Of a DNA stretch of 64,000 nucleotides, positions 49,501-57,919 are shown piece after piece. The DNA comes from a virus: positions 1-64,000 of the IMG/VR virus record IMGVR_UViG_3300042691_036206. One strand, written 5' to 3'. The position numbers were made by a program, and so were the translations under genes. Numbering within the stretch: position 1 is the first letter of the stretch; every line of letters starts with the position of its first letter. A model generated the notes under the pieces. It was not told the origin of the DNA, did no database searches, and saw only the letters and a list, made by a program, of their open reading frames with translations.

Positions 49501-49807
49501 TCATGTACGAGCCATCGGGCTGTACCGCCCCGTCGCTCGTGTGGATGAAGGTGACGGCACCGCCGACTTGAACGGTCCCGAACATGATCTGCCACGGGTT
49601 GGTCGGGTCAGTCGCGGCTTCCTCTTTCCCTTTGAGGTATCGCTTGATCTCGTTTCGCTTTCGGAGCTTGGCGATGTAATGCTTGCGGCTTTCTAGGTCG
49701 CTCGGCTTGTTATGTTTGCGTAGATACTTGAAGGCCTTGTCGGTCTCTGCCTTCGTGATCGGGCCTTGCCCCAACCAATATCGTTCACCGCTCGTGAGCT
49801 TCGTCAT
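46505..49807 (-). CDS. J-like tail tip / host specificity protein
   Basis: 1100 residues. The N-terminal third has the J pattern (PWQIMFGTVQVGGAVTFIHT, WTSNHRQRGHAHVYLRLKWN, TPDITFRLTGKYDVYN). Three or so fibronectin type III domains follow at about 570-860 (APSNVTGVVAVVEGQRVKVS, GTVRFIVRALDTTGNYSVND). The distal part differs between phages and probably contacts the receptor. Its start is directly after the hub gene at 49809. Confidence 0.88.
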   Translation of the reverse strand: MTKLTSGERYWLGQGPITKAETDKAFKYLRKHNKPSDLESRKHYIAKLRKRNEIKRYLKGKEEAATDPTNPWQIMFGTVQVGGAVTFIHTSDGAVQPDGSYMKDLYLHLVITLAAHEITYLRNVYFDGYDVQWDTNLLTRPTGVVNATGIFAGYVKMQINYGTDAQAALSELVADVPTKWTSNHRQRGHAHVYLRLKWNETVFKNGTPDITFRLTGKYDVYNPVTTGTEVSGNAAMVLLDYMRSSRYGLGLSLSDFNSTRLNAAVTTAGGTVSLAGGGTEPRYWLDFHAGVDEAPGSLIDDMLASMAGRLVYSEGKYSLYVGESRTAVMTLTEDMILSDIQVMTKAPRAESFNSVRGTFVSETNGFEESDFPVVTNSSYVTADSGVTIYEDLTYNLVTSHQRCQRLAKIELEQNRQGITVEFTATMAAYQAEPGEWVNVTFSEFGWSAKTFEVVRSALQIEDSPEGSPMFTVRLLLRETAAAVYDWNSGMETTYDTNPNTNLPNPFIVADPTSLTLASGTNYLYIRSDGTVFSRLYASWVMASDAFVQNGGYYELQFKLTSSSTWQDAGDVPGSSSNYYILDVRDGSSYDVRIRSVNALGARGNWVTTTGHTVIGKTAAPSNVTGVVAVVEGQRVKVSWNAVTDLDVREYEIRYGTVFTGFNDVPATAVRVRSTTHSYQALPAGTVRFIVRALDTTGNYSVNDATADLVVSAPGVPQNFSVNLIDNNVMLRWEVPTTTTFPVAYYRVTRKTATRSDDLGTVTGTFFTYVELVSSAYTFRVSAVDVAGNEGPVAEVSTTVYPPADFVFRASPSITLSGATLANAAYIAETYSVQAAANSAETFDQHFTSNSKTTIQDFITAGYSYWLEPITGGTGTATFTTTGGSVWAPYDTTETFDQHFTQNGVTTIQGLIDLGFSYWLTPNDMLTGQIDITVDLGEVLPQATVKFDYVAFGSGLQPVPTVSWKKLVGDPWIAGQSGNKNASPNNYRYLKLTLVVTPRTQTDWCVVTDVSCTVNVKEITDSGTTTANSGDAGGTTISFTKSFLDVSAIVVTPQGTTELKPVVDFTDIANPTSFKVLLFNSAGSRATADVRWTARGVQAVI

Positions 49808-49808
49808 A

Positions 49809-50438
49809 TCACCGATTCTTTTTTGGCGACCCTTTCGGCTTTCGTGTCGCCCGTCGATCTTCCTTGCTCAGCTTCTTCTTTTGCCCGCTCCAGGTTCCGT
49901 GCCAGTTTGCCGCGGCCTGAACGTACTGAAATCCCAAGTCACCGGCGAATAGCTTTGTCTGACAATCGTGCGTCCACCGCTGCTCCCGTGGTCGTTCCAT
50001 ATCCATTAGAGGAGAATCATACATGAGCCGCACTTGGGGCGCGTCAGGCGAATAGTCAAGTTCTGCGTGACTGTAGACGCCTTTCCACCAGAGGTATGGG
50101 TCGGCGATGACAGCACCCGAGGCATTTAGAAAGCCGATGTAAAGAGACCCCGCCGCCCCTTGCTTCTGATCGGAAAGGATGAGCGAGATGACTGCCGAGG
50201 GAACGGCGGATAGCACGATCGTCATGTCGACCGCTTCCACTTCCGTCGTCTCGTCGCCCCCTTCCATGCTCCGAAACCAGCCATTACCGAGCCATGTTTG
50301 TGCGTTCCACGTGAGATCTCCCCATCCGTTCCAGAGGCGGATGGTGGAGCTTGCGAAAACGCCTTCGAAAAGCACGATAGGACGGTTATTCGCGGCGATT
50401 GCCTCTGCAATGAACCCAGCGGTTAGGTTTCTCGCCAC
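49809..50438 (-). CDS. Tail hub protein (DUF2163-like)
   Basis: 209 residues from the GTG at 50438, next to the upstream stop. IRLWNGWGDLTWNAQTWLGN, VVEAVDMTIVLSAVPSAVIS-like strands and SPLMDMERPREQRWTHDCQT are diagnostic for this phage tail family. The C-terminus is strongly basic (KKKLSKEDRRATRKPKGSPK), unusual for a hub. Confidence 0.75.
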   Translation of the reverse strand: MARNLTAGFIAEAIAANNRPIVLFEGVFASSTIRLWNGWGDLTWNAQTWLGNGWFRSMEGGDETTEVEAVDMTIVLSAVPSAVISLILSDQKQGAAGSLYIGFLNASGAVIADPYLWWKGVYSHAELDYSPDAPQVRLMYDSPLMDMERPREQRWTHDCQTKLFAGDLGFQYVQAAANWHGTWSGQKKKLSKEDRRATRKPKGSPKKNR

Positions 50439-50439
50439 A

Positions 50440-51060
50440 CTAGATCGCCTCCACCGCAGTGAATGCAATGCTGTAGATTCTCTCGATGTCGAGATCGAAG
50501 AGCGGCACCTCGACAGAGTTCAGGCGGAAGAGCCCCTTGGGACTTGCCGTGATGATCGAGGTGTTGTTCGCCGGGCTTTCCCGCAGGCGTGGCCGGATTT
50601 CGAGCGTTGCGTTTCCGCTGCCGTCGGAGTTGGCGTCCTGCTTCACCTTGTAAAGCCGCTGGCCGATCTGGATGTAATCTCCCGCCTTCAGGATGCCCGT
50701 GATGTTGATTGTCCATCCTTTTGTGAGGAGGGTTTCTCCCGTTTGACTGCCGCCGTTCACGAGCGGTGTTCCGGTTGCCGTGCCACGAGGGTTCTTTCCC
50801 CACGGATCACCCATCAGAAACGTTCCGACCGGGCCCTTGAGCGATTCGAGAAAGCCGACCCACGGCTCTGCCTTTGCCCGTTGGCATGGGGCGATGGAGA
50901 CATCGCACGCCCAAAGCTGCCCAGTGTGCTCCTGTACCTGCGTGGCAAAGCTCCACGGGGAGCGAAGCATCGCGACTGACTCCATGAGCCGCAAGGAAAA
51001 CCCATCGATTCCCGACGCCGTTGGGGTTGTTGGAAGATTGAGGGGAAACGATACCGCCAT
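50440..51060 (-). CDS. Minor tail protein
   Basis: 206 residues. GDYIQIGQRLYKVKQDANSD and TLEIRPRLRESPANNTSIIT form the beta domain seen in the tail-tip gene after tape measure; the N-terminal LMESVAMLRSPWSFATQVQE is conserved in the same family. Order tape measure, this gene, hub, J matches lambda-like tails. Confidence 0.72.
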   Translation of the reverse strand: MAVSFPLNLPTTPTASGIDGFSLRLMESVAMLRSPWSFATQVQEHTGQLWACDVSIAPCQRAKAEPWVGFLESLKGPVGTFLMGDPWGKNPRGTATGTPLVNGGSQTGETLLTKGWTINITGILKAGDYIQIGQRLYKVKQDANSDGSGNATLEIRPRLRESPANNTSIITASPKGLFRLNSVEVPLFDLDIERIYSIAFTAVEAI

Positions 51061-51063
51061 GGC

Positions 51064-54000
51064 CTACACCGACCTCCTGCGTTGGCTGTTTATGCTTCGG
51101 AGTATTCCGCGGGAGACCCGTTCCTCCGATTCGCGAATCGCGGCACGAATGCGGCCCTCCACTCCAGGAGCGGCACCTCGGGCGTCGATGTTCACGACGT
51201 ACCCGCCGCCACCGCCATTGATGCCGTGCAGGGAAACGCCGAGCTTTCCGTTTCGCCGCGTGAGTGGGAGAATCGCCTCGGGGCCTGCCTCTCCCATGAG
51301 TGCCCGCGTGGGGCCTCTCACGATGCCGCCGCTTGCGAAAGCTTCTTCAGTGTCTTCGTCCGGTGATGCCGGAGGGGCCTTGCCGGCCATTGCGAAAAGA
51401 GCCCGTGTGTTCTCCATCGTGGCCGACGTGTTGCTCGACGTTGCAGAATTCAGGCTCCCCACGGCATCGGCCATCTTGTTACCCGTCTCCTGAAACTTCA
51501 CGCCTGCCGCTTGCATGTCGGCGACGAAGCCGCCTGCGGTTCTATCGTCGAGCTTCATGCCGGCTTCGATGCTTGTCACGCCACGCTGATTAGCCGCTGC
51601 GAAGAACGCATCCACGGTTTTTGGGTCGTAGGTCTTGAGCATCTCCTCGCGAAGCTGCGTCATGGTCTTGATGCCTTTCTCGCCTGCCTCAATGAAAATG
51701 TCCCGGACGCTTTGAATGGCTTCGAACCCTTTCGCGCCTGAGTTAAGCAGGTTTTGCATCGCCTGGTTCCAGTCGCCAACCGCCGTCAGCCCAGGCTTGA
51801 ACGCTTCAGCCGCCCCTTGAATTCCCGTCTCAATCTCAAGCCAGGTTTTTTCGCCGCGCTTGCCCATCTCGACGAGCTTGTCCTGAATCTCTTCGAACGA
51901 TAGGCCGAGCTGTTGCACCATGTGGCGGGCGTTGTCGACGTTATTCGCGAGGTTCTCACCAAGCATTGCCGCAATTTGCCCACCCACGTCCTCGGTAATG
52001 CCCAAGATCTCTTTGAGGCCCATGCCGAGCCCGCTGAAGGTGGCGGCACCGGGCTTTTTGTTGAACTCGTCCGCCCAGCCCGGCTTGTTGAACCTGCTCG
52101 AAGATCCCTCCATGAAATTCGTCATGCGGGAAAAGCTGCCGTCCTGCTGACGAACCTGGAAGCCGCCGATCTTCTTTAGCTGGTCCTCCATCCAATTCGC
52201 GAAGGTGTGGCGGGCTTGGGTCTCGGCGTTTTGCGGGCCCCATTTGAACATGCCGCCGATGGTCTTACCGAGAGCGCCACCGATTGCAGCGCCGAGAGGA
52301 GCCGCTAGACCGGCAGAGAGAGCACCGGCAATTGCAGCGCCACCCAAAGCCCCCGCCGCTTGGCCGGTTCCGCTGTTGTCCTTTCCAGCCTTGTCTTGCC
52401 CTCGTGCATTAAGAGCGTTTCCAATAACGGCAGTGGCACCCGAGATCCATCCGTCCCAGTTTTGCCCACCGTTGAATTGGCCGTTCTGCATTCCAGGGCC
52501 TTGAATGCCCGCCCCGTGAGCCTGATCGGTGGTCATTCCGTTGCCGAGCATCGACCCAACACCGGAGAAGATCGAGCCGAGACCGCCGCCCGATTGTGTC
52601 GTGCCGTCACCGAAGAGATAGTTCAGGCCATCACCGACACCGGCCGCGATCGTCTGTCCGAGGCCAAACAGACCGCCTTGATTCTCCTGCATTGAGGAGA
52701 ACATGCCCGCTGCAATCTGAGAGCCAAGGTTCGAGAGATTATTGGACACCTCGGGGTCAAGCCCGATCGAGGTGAACGCGAAGCCTAGAAGCCCTTCCCA
52801 GTCCTTGGCGCTCTTCTCCACTAGTGCTTTTTGGTCCTCGTACTGCTCTCGCATGAGGCGTCCGGCTTGCTCGGACTTTTCTTTCTCAATCTCCTGAAGG
52901 GCTTTAAGTTCTTCCTTTTTGCGATCATCGACGACTTCGCGTGTGATCTTCTTTTCTGCGGCAATGCGTGGTGCTGTTTGAATCACGCCCGTGGAGCTTG
53001 GAGCGACGATAGGCTTCGTCCCGCTCACCGCCTGGCCCATGAACGCATCCATTCCGTCCGCGTTCTTTAGGTTTTGAAGCGCTCGTTCCGTATCCTTGAT
53101 CTGCTGTCGAAGTTCTTCGGCTCGCTTATTGGCGGCCCCATCGAAAAGCCAATCGGCAAACTGGTTTTTCCCAGCCGCTTCAGACTTTGCAAGTTCGTTT
53201 TTAAGGTCCGCGAGTTTCTTGAGACCTTGCTCTGCGGGTGAGAGATTTCCAGTGAGGTATCTGAGACCAAGAGAAATGTTGTTGATTTCCCCCGCAACGG
53301 TCTTCAGTGATGGCAGAACGCTTGCAATGCTACTGACCATCGAAGCAATGTCTGAACCTACTTGCCTCCAATCAATTGAATTGACCGCCTGCTCAAGCTC
53401 GCGATAAACATTCTGGAGTTCTGCGCTCTCATTGATCCCGATGCCCATCGTCTTCCAGGCATCTTCCATCGCCGTTGAAAACGCCTTGTGAGCGTTGCTG
53501 ACGGAATCAGTGATGGGAGCCATTAGCTCCATCTTGACGCGGAACGCTTCAATTGCCGCAGCGGCATTGCCTGTCTTGCTGCCGGTATCGGCGATGGTGA
53601 TCCCGAAATCCTTTAAAGCCTTCGTCGAGCCCTTCCCAATAGCGTCCGTGATACCTTGAAGGACTTCAACGGTATCTCGGCCCGTAGCGTTGGCGAATCT
53701 TCCGGCGAAATCGGCGAGCATGCCGAAGCTGTCATTCAACTTGGGGATTCCACGAAGCATGCCCTCGTTGGCGATCTTCATGAGATCGAACGACGACACC
53801 ATTCCGAGCGTGGCTTTTCGAGCGGATTCGATTGCCGAGGAGCTTCCGCCAAGTTGCTTGAAACTGTCAGCGATTGAGCCGACTTCTTCCCCAGCGTCGG
53901 CGAGGTTTCCCAACAGCGTGGGCAACTGCCGAAGTTGCGTCATGAACTCGCGGGAAAGCCCTTGACCAAGCCCCTCGAAAAATCCACGGGTAACCGATCC

Positions 54001-54114
54001 CATTTTGCCGGTCGCCCGTGAGAGAATCCCCACGGCCTTGTCCATGTCCTGCTGGAGCTGAGCGGTGTTCGCTCGAAGGTCTACGAGAAGCGAGTAAAGT
54101 GCCTTATCAGCCAT
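51064..54114 (-). CDS. Tail tape measure protein
   Basis: 1016 residues. It has the expected length, long helices and coiled coils, an N-terminal ALYSLLVDLRANTAQLQQDM block, Gly/Ala-rich membrane-like stretches (GALGGAAIAGALSAGLAAPL), and a C-terminal GGIVRGPTRALMGEAGPEAI motif. Sets tail length; at about 1000 residues the tail would be roughly 150 nm by the usual relation. Overlaps the chaperone by 8 bases. Confidence 0.93.
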   Translation of the reverse strand: MADKALYSLLVDLRANTAQLQQDMDKAVGILSRATGKMGSVTRGFFEGLGQGLSREFMTQLRQLPTLLGNLADAGEEVGSIADSFKQLGGSSSAIESARKATLGMVSSFDLMKIANEGMLRGIPKLNDSFGMLADFAGRFANATGRDTVEVLQGITDAIGKGSTKALKDFGITIADTGSKTGNAAAAIEAFRVKMELMAPITDSVSNAHKAFSTAMEDAWKTMGIGINESAELQNVYRELEQAVNSIDWRQVGSDIASMVSSIASVLPSLKTVAGEINNISLGLRYLTGNLSPAEQGLKKLADLKNELAKSEAAGKNQFADWLFDGAANKRAEELRQQIKDTERALQNLKNADGMDAFMGQAVSGTKPIVAPSSTGVIQTAPRIAAEKKITREVVDDRKKEELKALQEIEKEKSEQAGRLMREQYEDQKALVEKSAKDWEGLLGFAFTSIGLDPEVSNNLSNLGSQIAAGMFSSMQENQGGLFGLGQTIAAGVGDGLNYLFGDGTTQSGGGLGSIFSGVGSMLGNGMTTDQAHGAGIQGPGMQNGQFNGGQNWDGWISGATAVIGNALNARGQDKAGKDNSGTGQAAGALGGAAIAGALSAGLAAPLGAAIGGALGKTIGGMFKWGPQNAETQARHTFANWMEDQLKKIGGFQVRQQDGSFSRMTNFMEGSSSRFNKPGWADEFNKKPGAATFSGLGMGLKEILGITEDVGGQIAAMLGENLANNVDNARHMVQQLGLSFEEIQDKLVEMGKRGEKTWLEIETGIQGAAEAFKPGLTAVGDWNQAMQNLLNSGAKGFEAIQSVRDIFIEAGEKGIKTMTQLREEMLKTYDPKTVDAFFAAANQRGVTSIEAGMKLDDRTAGGFVADMQAAGVKFQETGNKMADAVGSLNSATSSNTSATMENTRALFAMAGKAPPASPDEDTEEAFASGGIVRGPTRALMGEAGPEAILPLTRRNGKLGVSLHGINGGGGGYVVNIDARGAAPGVEGRIRAAIRESEERVSRGILRSINSQRRRSV

Positions 54115-54433
54115 GGTCCTCCTTTACTTCGCGTGGAGGAAATGCGGCCTTGAGGTAGGTGAGAATTGCATCGGGCGACATGTCGCCGGGAGTGGCTTGA
54201 GCCTCTTCTTCTGCCGCGTAGGACGGCATGAAGTCTTTGGGCGTGTAGGGCTTCGGTCGGGACTTCTCGTCCCGGTGGCAGTTGGCAATGATGGATGCGA
54301 CGTTGGCGGAATAGAACTCGTCCCGCTGGTTCCTGTCGTCGTGCCGGTCAGAGAGGGCAGCGAATTGCGGTGGAGTGAGGTCCCAGAACTGTTCGCTCGA
54401 AAGCCCAAAATCGTACACACCGATCGCCCACAA
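54107..54433 (-). CDS. Tail chaperone T domain, made by -1 frameshift
   Basis: 108 residues. The frame has no good start of its own and is entered by slippage from the gene at 54469. QFWDLTPPQFAALSDRHDD is typical of the GT-type C-terminal part. The frame stays open back through the slip site at 54484-54490. It helps load the tail tube subunits on the tape measure. Confidence 0.8.
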   Translation of the reverse strand: MWAIGVYDFGLSSEQFWDLTPPQFAALSDRHDDRNQRDEFYSANVASIIANCHRDEKSRPKPYTPKDFMPSYAAEEEAQATPGDMSPDAILTYLKAAFPPREVKEDHG

Positions 54434-54468
54434 CGTTAACCAACAAACCGAGTCTTCCTCGCCGCCGT

Positions 54469-54798
54469 CTACGCGGCTTCGTCTTTTTTTGCGGCCTCTG
54501 GCACCTGGGCCCGCTTGAACATGACCGCGAGAAGCTCTTGAACTGTGGAAAGGTCCTTTCCATCGACTTCCTCGGCCACGTCATCGATGCTTTTCCCGAG
54601 CTTCTCACCGCCGAGCGCTGCCCAGATGAAGGTCACCATGTCCAAGGCTGATGCCATGAGCCAAGTTGACTGTGCCATCGCGTTCTTTCCCGTCGCCTTT
54701 TCGAATCGGCAGAATGTGCCGAACGTTGGCGAGAGTTTGTGCGGTGCGCCAAAGACTTGAAGCGTAATTTCAGGGATCGCCTTATCTGCGTTGTCCAT
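54469..54798 (-). CDS. Tail assembly chaperone G
   Basis: 109 residues. FGTFCRFEKATGKNAMAQST and VTFIWAALGGEKLGKSIDDV are the family blocks. The 0-frame ends in KKDEAA-stop just after GCAAAAAAAGAC, the slippery heptamer A AAA AAA; a -1 slip continues into the gene at 54107. Lies between tube and tape measure genes as in lambda. Confidence 0.85.
   Translation of the reverse strand: MDNADKAIPEITLQVFGAPHKLSPTFGTFCRFEKATGKNAMAQSTWLMASALDMVTFIWAALGGEKLGKSIDDVAEEVDGKDLSTVQELLAVMFKRAQVPEAAKKDEAA
54484..54490 (-). promoter_or_regulatory. Programmed -1 ribosomal frameshift site
   Basis: Minus strand A AAA AAA in frame GCA AAA AAA GAC. Slipping one base back gives AGA CGA AGC and continues without a stop into WAIGVYDFG of the T domain. 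No checked downstream structure, but a GC-rich run follows. Confidence 0.85.
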
Positions 54799-54822
54799 AA
54801 ACCTCCATTACCCCAGAGAGCA

Positions 54823-55227
54823 CTATGCCCAGGTCGGCCATCCGGTGAGCTTGATGGTGACGTTTGCACCAACCGCCTGCTCAAGCTCTGCCGAGATCTC
54901 AAAGCCCGTCACGATACCGGTGAAGGACATCGAGATGGAGTTTGGAAAATCCAGCTTCCATGATTGATTAGTGCCGGAAAGCATGTCGCTCACGAGGAGC
55001 TGATGCGCCGTGCCGCCGGCGTTTGGAATGTAGTTGATGGAGAACGAGACTGTCCCGCCATCTTTCAAGGTCGAAAGAAACTCTCTGACATCGTTTGCCG
55101 AGTCAAAGCTTGTTGTCTCTGTCGTCGCTGCCTGAAGGCTTGGCCCCCTGACGCCTTTCACCTCGGCAATTGCCGTTGTGATTCGCTTTAATGTACATCC
55201 ACCGCCGAAAATTGCTCCTGAAGGCAT
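54823..55227 (-). CDS. Second tail tube-like protein
   Basis: 134 residues; homologous to the C-terminal 115 residues of the gene at 55252 (AEVKGVRGPSLQAATTET, FLSTLKDGGTVSFSINYIPN, ELEQAVGANVTIKLTGWPTW). It lacks the larger protein's N-terminal 140 residues. The major tail tube gene is normally single; this is a tandem duplicate. Confidence 0.8.
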   Translation of the reverse strand: MPSGAIFGGGCTLKRITTAIAEVKGVRGPSLQAATTETTSFDSANDVREFLSTLKDGGTVSFSINYIPNAGGTAHQLLVSDMLSGTNQSWKLDFPNSISMSFTGIVTGFEISAELEQAVGANVTIKLTGWPTWA

Positions 55228-55251
55228 ATTTTCTTATTGCACCCCCTTACG

Positions 55252-56019
55252 TTAATACCAAGTAGGCCAACCGCTGATCTTCAGCGATACGTTGGCCTGA
55301 ACTGCTTGTTCCAACTCTGCCGATACTTCGAAACCCGTCACCACCGCAGCAAACGACATCGTGGTTCTCTTCGTGTCATCGAACTGAAGCTCGAAATTCC
55401 TGACCGTCCCCGCGAGCATGTCCGCGACGAGGTACTGGTGCCCATTACTGGAGGCGTTGGGGATGTAGTTGATTGCGAAGGAGACCGTACCGCCATCCTT
55501 CAGCGTTGAAATGAATTCACGAATCTTATTCGAGTCGAAGCTCGTCACTTCCGACGTTGCTGCTTGAAGGCTTGGGCCTCTAACGCCTTTGACTTCAGCG
55601 ACCGCTGTGAACGTTTCGCCCGCGATACCACCGGAGAGGGAGGAAGAGCCTGCTGCCGCAATCGTGCCGGTACCGTCGCCGACGCCGAAGGAGGCATCCC
55701 AGTTGGCCCGAAAAACGCTGTCCGCGTAGAGCGCGTCTACGATTTGAGTGACTGTTGAGGTTGCGGACCCGCCGCCGTTGGTGGCCGAGTTGATTGTTAC
55801 CGCCGAGGTGGTAACGACCACGGAGAGTGCGGTGTTGAGACCCGAGACGACAATCGAGCATGTCTTCGAGTTGCCCGCCGTTCCGCCCGTTCCCCAGTAA
55901 ATGATGATCTGCGAATTGGTGGTGCCCATTGTACGGGAGGCACGAACTGCCGTAGTGCCGGAATCACCGTTACCCCTACGAAATGCACATCCTGCTCCCG
56001 CGCTTGCTGCCGACGCCAT
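55252..56019 (-). CDS. Major tail tube protein
   Basis: 255 residues. The conserved C-terminal domain is shared with the next gene. The N-terminal 140 residues are Ser/Thr/Gly-rich and beta-stranded (FRRGNGDSGTTAVRASRTMG, QIIIYWGTGGTAGNSKTCSI). One protein may be the tube and the other a surface or accessory subunit. Confidence 0.82.
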   Translation of the reverse strand: MASAASAGAGCAFRRGNGDSGTTAVRASRTMGTTNSQIIIYWGTGGTAGNSKTCSIVVSGLNTALSVVVTTSAVTINSATNGGGSATSTVTQIVDALYADSVFRANWDASFGVGDGTGTIAAAGSSSLSGGIAGETFTAVAEVKGVRGPSLQAATSEVTSFDSNKIREFISTLKDGGTVSFAINYIPNASSNGHQYLVADMLAGTVRNFELQFDDTKRTTMSFAAVVTGFEVSAELEQAVQANVSLKISGWPTWY

Positions 56020-56046
56020 TGGCCTCCGCTACTGATTAATTCAACA

Positions 56047-56427
56047 TCATGAATACCAGACCCTACACGAGCCCGCTACGTGGTAAATCTCGGTGTCATC
56101 GTCGTAAAGCGATGCTGTCGACCACTCAAGCACATTGGTGACGGTCACGTCGCTGTAGGTCCATGACGCTCCGATGAGAGCATCCCTCACGAGAAGGGCG
56201 AGAGCGTTCGCCGCTGCCGCAGATCTTGCCCACGAGTGAATACTCACGATGGGATTCGAAAGAGACGAGTACCCCGTGAAACTCTCGACCTGATCACCGA
56301 CCGATACCTCGAACGTGATTGCCGGAAGCGTTGGGTTTTCCGGCATTTTGAGCTGATAAATGCGAGTGCCTACGATAGCCGTAATCGCCGAAGTACTTGA
56401 AAGCTTGTTGTGAATCGCCTCTTCAAT
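56047..56427 (-). CDS. Tail completion/terminator protein with a likely AUU start
   Basis: The family (HK97 gp10-like neighbour, about 125 residues) begins with IEEAIHNKLSS and continues into YQLKMPENPTLPAITFE. The frame is open upstream of the first ATG (56346), and IEEAI begins with an ATT codon at 56427, 27 bases after the upstream stop. No ATG/GTG/TTG starts it. The ATT (or the ACG before it) is the likely initiation codon. Confidence 0.7.
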   Translation of the reverse strand: MEEAIHNKLSSTSAITAIVGTRIYQLKMPENPTLPAITFEVSVGDQVESFTGYSSLSNPIVSIHSWARSAAAANALALLVRDALIGASWTYSDVTVTNVLEWSTASLYDDDTEIYHVAGSCRVWYS

Positions 56428-56454
56428 CGTTGCCGTAAACCGTCCCTATCCTCT

Positions 56455-56940
56455 CTAAATTTTCGGCATTTTGCTTCGAAGCCGATCCAGCGCTTTCTTC
56501 ACGCCCTCGGCAAAGCCCCTCCGCATCTCTTCCAGTGCCGCTTCCTTGTTCGTTTCAAACGTCTGGCGAATAAATGGATTGGGCGGAACGTGCCCGATAA
56601 CCTCCCTGTCCATCTTCTTTCCATGACTCTTCAGCGTATGGCCTTCTTCAACCCACCTCGCATAAAAAGCTCCCGTGATACCCGCAGCCGCTTCCTGTCG
56701 TGTGCCTCTCCGGCGCTTTGCCTTGATGCTCTTTTTCAAAGTTCCCGGCAGATACTTCGCCATTCTCCCGCCCTTCGGCGGGTACCCCGAGGAGATGGGC
56801 GCCGCGTCTTTGATCTTGTCCCGAAGGAGCTGAGCCCCGCGAAATAGACCCGTCCTGAGAGACGTTTTCTCAATGTTGCCGGGTAGGTCTTTAAGCGCCG
56901 CTAAAAGATCGTCGAGCCCTTTAACGAAATCGTCTGCCAT
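56455..56940 (-). CDS. HK97 gp10-like head-tail protein
   Basis: 161 residues. LVKGLDDLLAALKDLPGNIE-like helix, then GFYARWVEEGHTLKSHGKK-like strands (seen as ITGAFYARWVEEGHTLKSHG) and PPNPFIRQTFETNKEAALEE. Forms the interface between connector and tail. Confidence 0.85.
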   Translation of the reverse strand: MADDFVKGLDDLLAALKDLPGNIEKTSLRTGLFRGAQLLRDKIKDAAPISSGYPPKGGRMAKYLPGTLKKSIKAKRRRGTRQEAAAGITGAFYARWVEEGHTLKSHGKKMDREVIGHVPPNPFIRQTFETNKEAALEEMRRGFAEGVKKALDRLRSKMPKI

Positions 56941-56944
56941 ACCG

Positions 56945-57265
56945 TCAGTAGACCACCTCCGCCGTCACATCGAGTTCGTCCTGGTAGCCCACCTCCGCGA
57001 TGCCCGTGATTCTCCACGTCTGGTTGTCCCAGACGATCACCATCGTCGGCGTGATGTCATCCCGCCAGTAGATCCGGAAGTTCCCTGTCCGGAGGGAGTG
57101 CTTCGCCGCGGATTGGTTTCGCTCGTCCATTCTCAGGGGCCGGAAATCAGCCCACACCCTCGCCACCGTGGCGTAAGTCTTGTCGAGACTGCCCGAGGTG
57201 TTCGTCTCCGTCACCGACTTCAGCGTGATGAGTCGGTTCTTTTTCCCAGGATCCCCACCCATCAC
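56945..57265 (-). CDS. Head-tail adaptor (head closure) protein
   Basis: 106 residues. KTYATVARVWADFRPLRMDE, GNFRIYWRDDITPTMVIVWD and WRITGIAEVG are characteristic of SPP1 gp16-type stoppers. Overlaps the gp6-like gene by 4 bases. Confidence 0.85.
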   Translation of the reverse strand: MMGGDPGKKNRLITLKSVTETNTSGSLDKTYATVARVWADFRPLRMDERNQSAAKHSLRTGNFRIYWRDDITPTMVIVWDNQTWRITGIAEVGYQDELDVTAEVVY

Positions 57266-57849
57266 GCCCTCCAGAGCTTGTAGGCGTCGATCACGTACTG
57301 GAGTGTTTTCGGAACATCAGTCATCGTGCCGTTCACAACCGGCGTTCTCGTCGTGTAGGCGTGGGCCGCAAGGAAGAAGACTCCCAGGCGGATGCCCTCG
57401 GGGATGTCCTCGTACGTGTCCCCGTACCCAGCGACAAAGGTGACCTGAACAGCGTTAGGCCTTCCCGTCTGCGTGGAGGGAAAAAGGTAATTCGGCGCGA
57501 CTGTCACCCTCGGGAAGTGGCTCGTGAGATCCATAATGTACTCCTCGTCGTCCCAAGTCTGAAGCACGCCCGCGGTGTCGAAGTATTTGATGTGGGTAAT
57601 CTCCTCCGCCGGGGCGAAGGGAAGCTCGATGCCGCAAGGGTCCGCCGACGCTGGAAACGCCGGGAGGTCGAGTCGAAAGCTCCGAGAAATGAGCCTCCGG
57701 TTCGTCTTGATCTCGAACAACTGGCCCGCAGCCTTGGCGTACAGCTCAATCGTGGCGTCTTCGTTGTTCGTCGTGACGCGAAGGTGTCCTTTCAACTCTT
57801 CAAGGTCGACCGGCGCCGCCGTGGGTGCCTCAAGCTCAATCCAAGACAT
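57262..57849 (-). CDS. HK97 gp6-like head-tail connector
   Basis: 195 residues. VDLEELKGHLRVTTNNEDAT and IELYAKAAGQLFEIKTNRRL then VQVTFVAGYGDTYEDIPEGI are the connector pattern. Forms the ring below the portal. Confidence 0.88.
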   Translation of the reverse strand: MSWIELEAPTAAPVDLEELKGHLRVTTNNEDATIELYAKAAGQLFEIKTNRRLISRSFRLDLPAFPASADPCGIELPFAPAEEITHIKYFDTAGVLQTWDDEEYIMDLTSHFPRVTVAPNYLFPSTQTGRPNAVQVTFVAGYGDTYEDIPEGIRLGVFFLAAHAYTTRTPVVNGTMTDVPKTLQYVIDAYKLWRA

Positions 57850-57919
57850 CGGCCTCCAAATGGAAAAATGGGCGACGGCACCCGAAGAGCACCGTCGCCG
57901 TTACTGCGAAACCCGTCGC

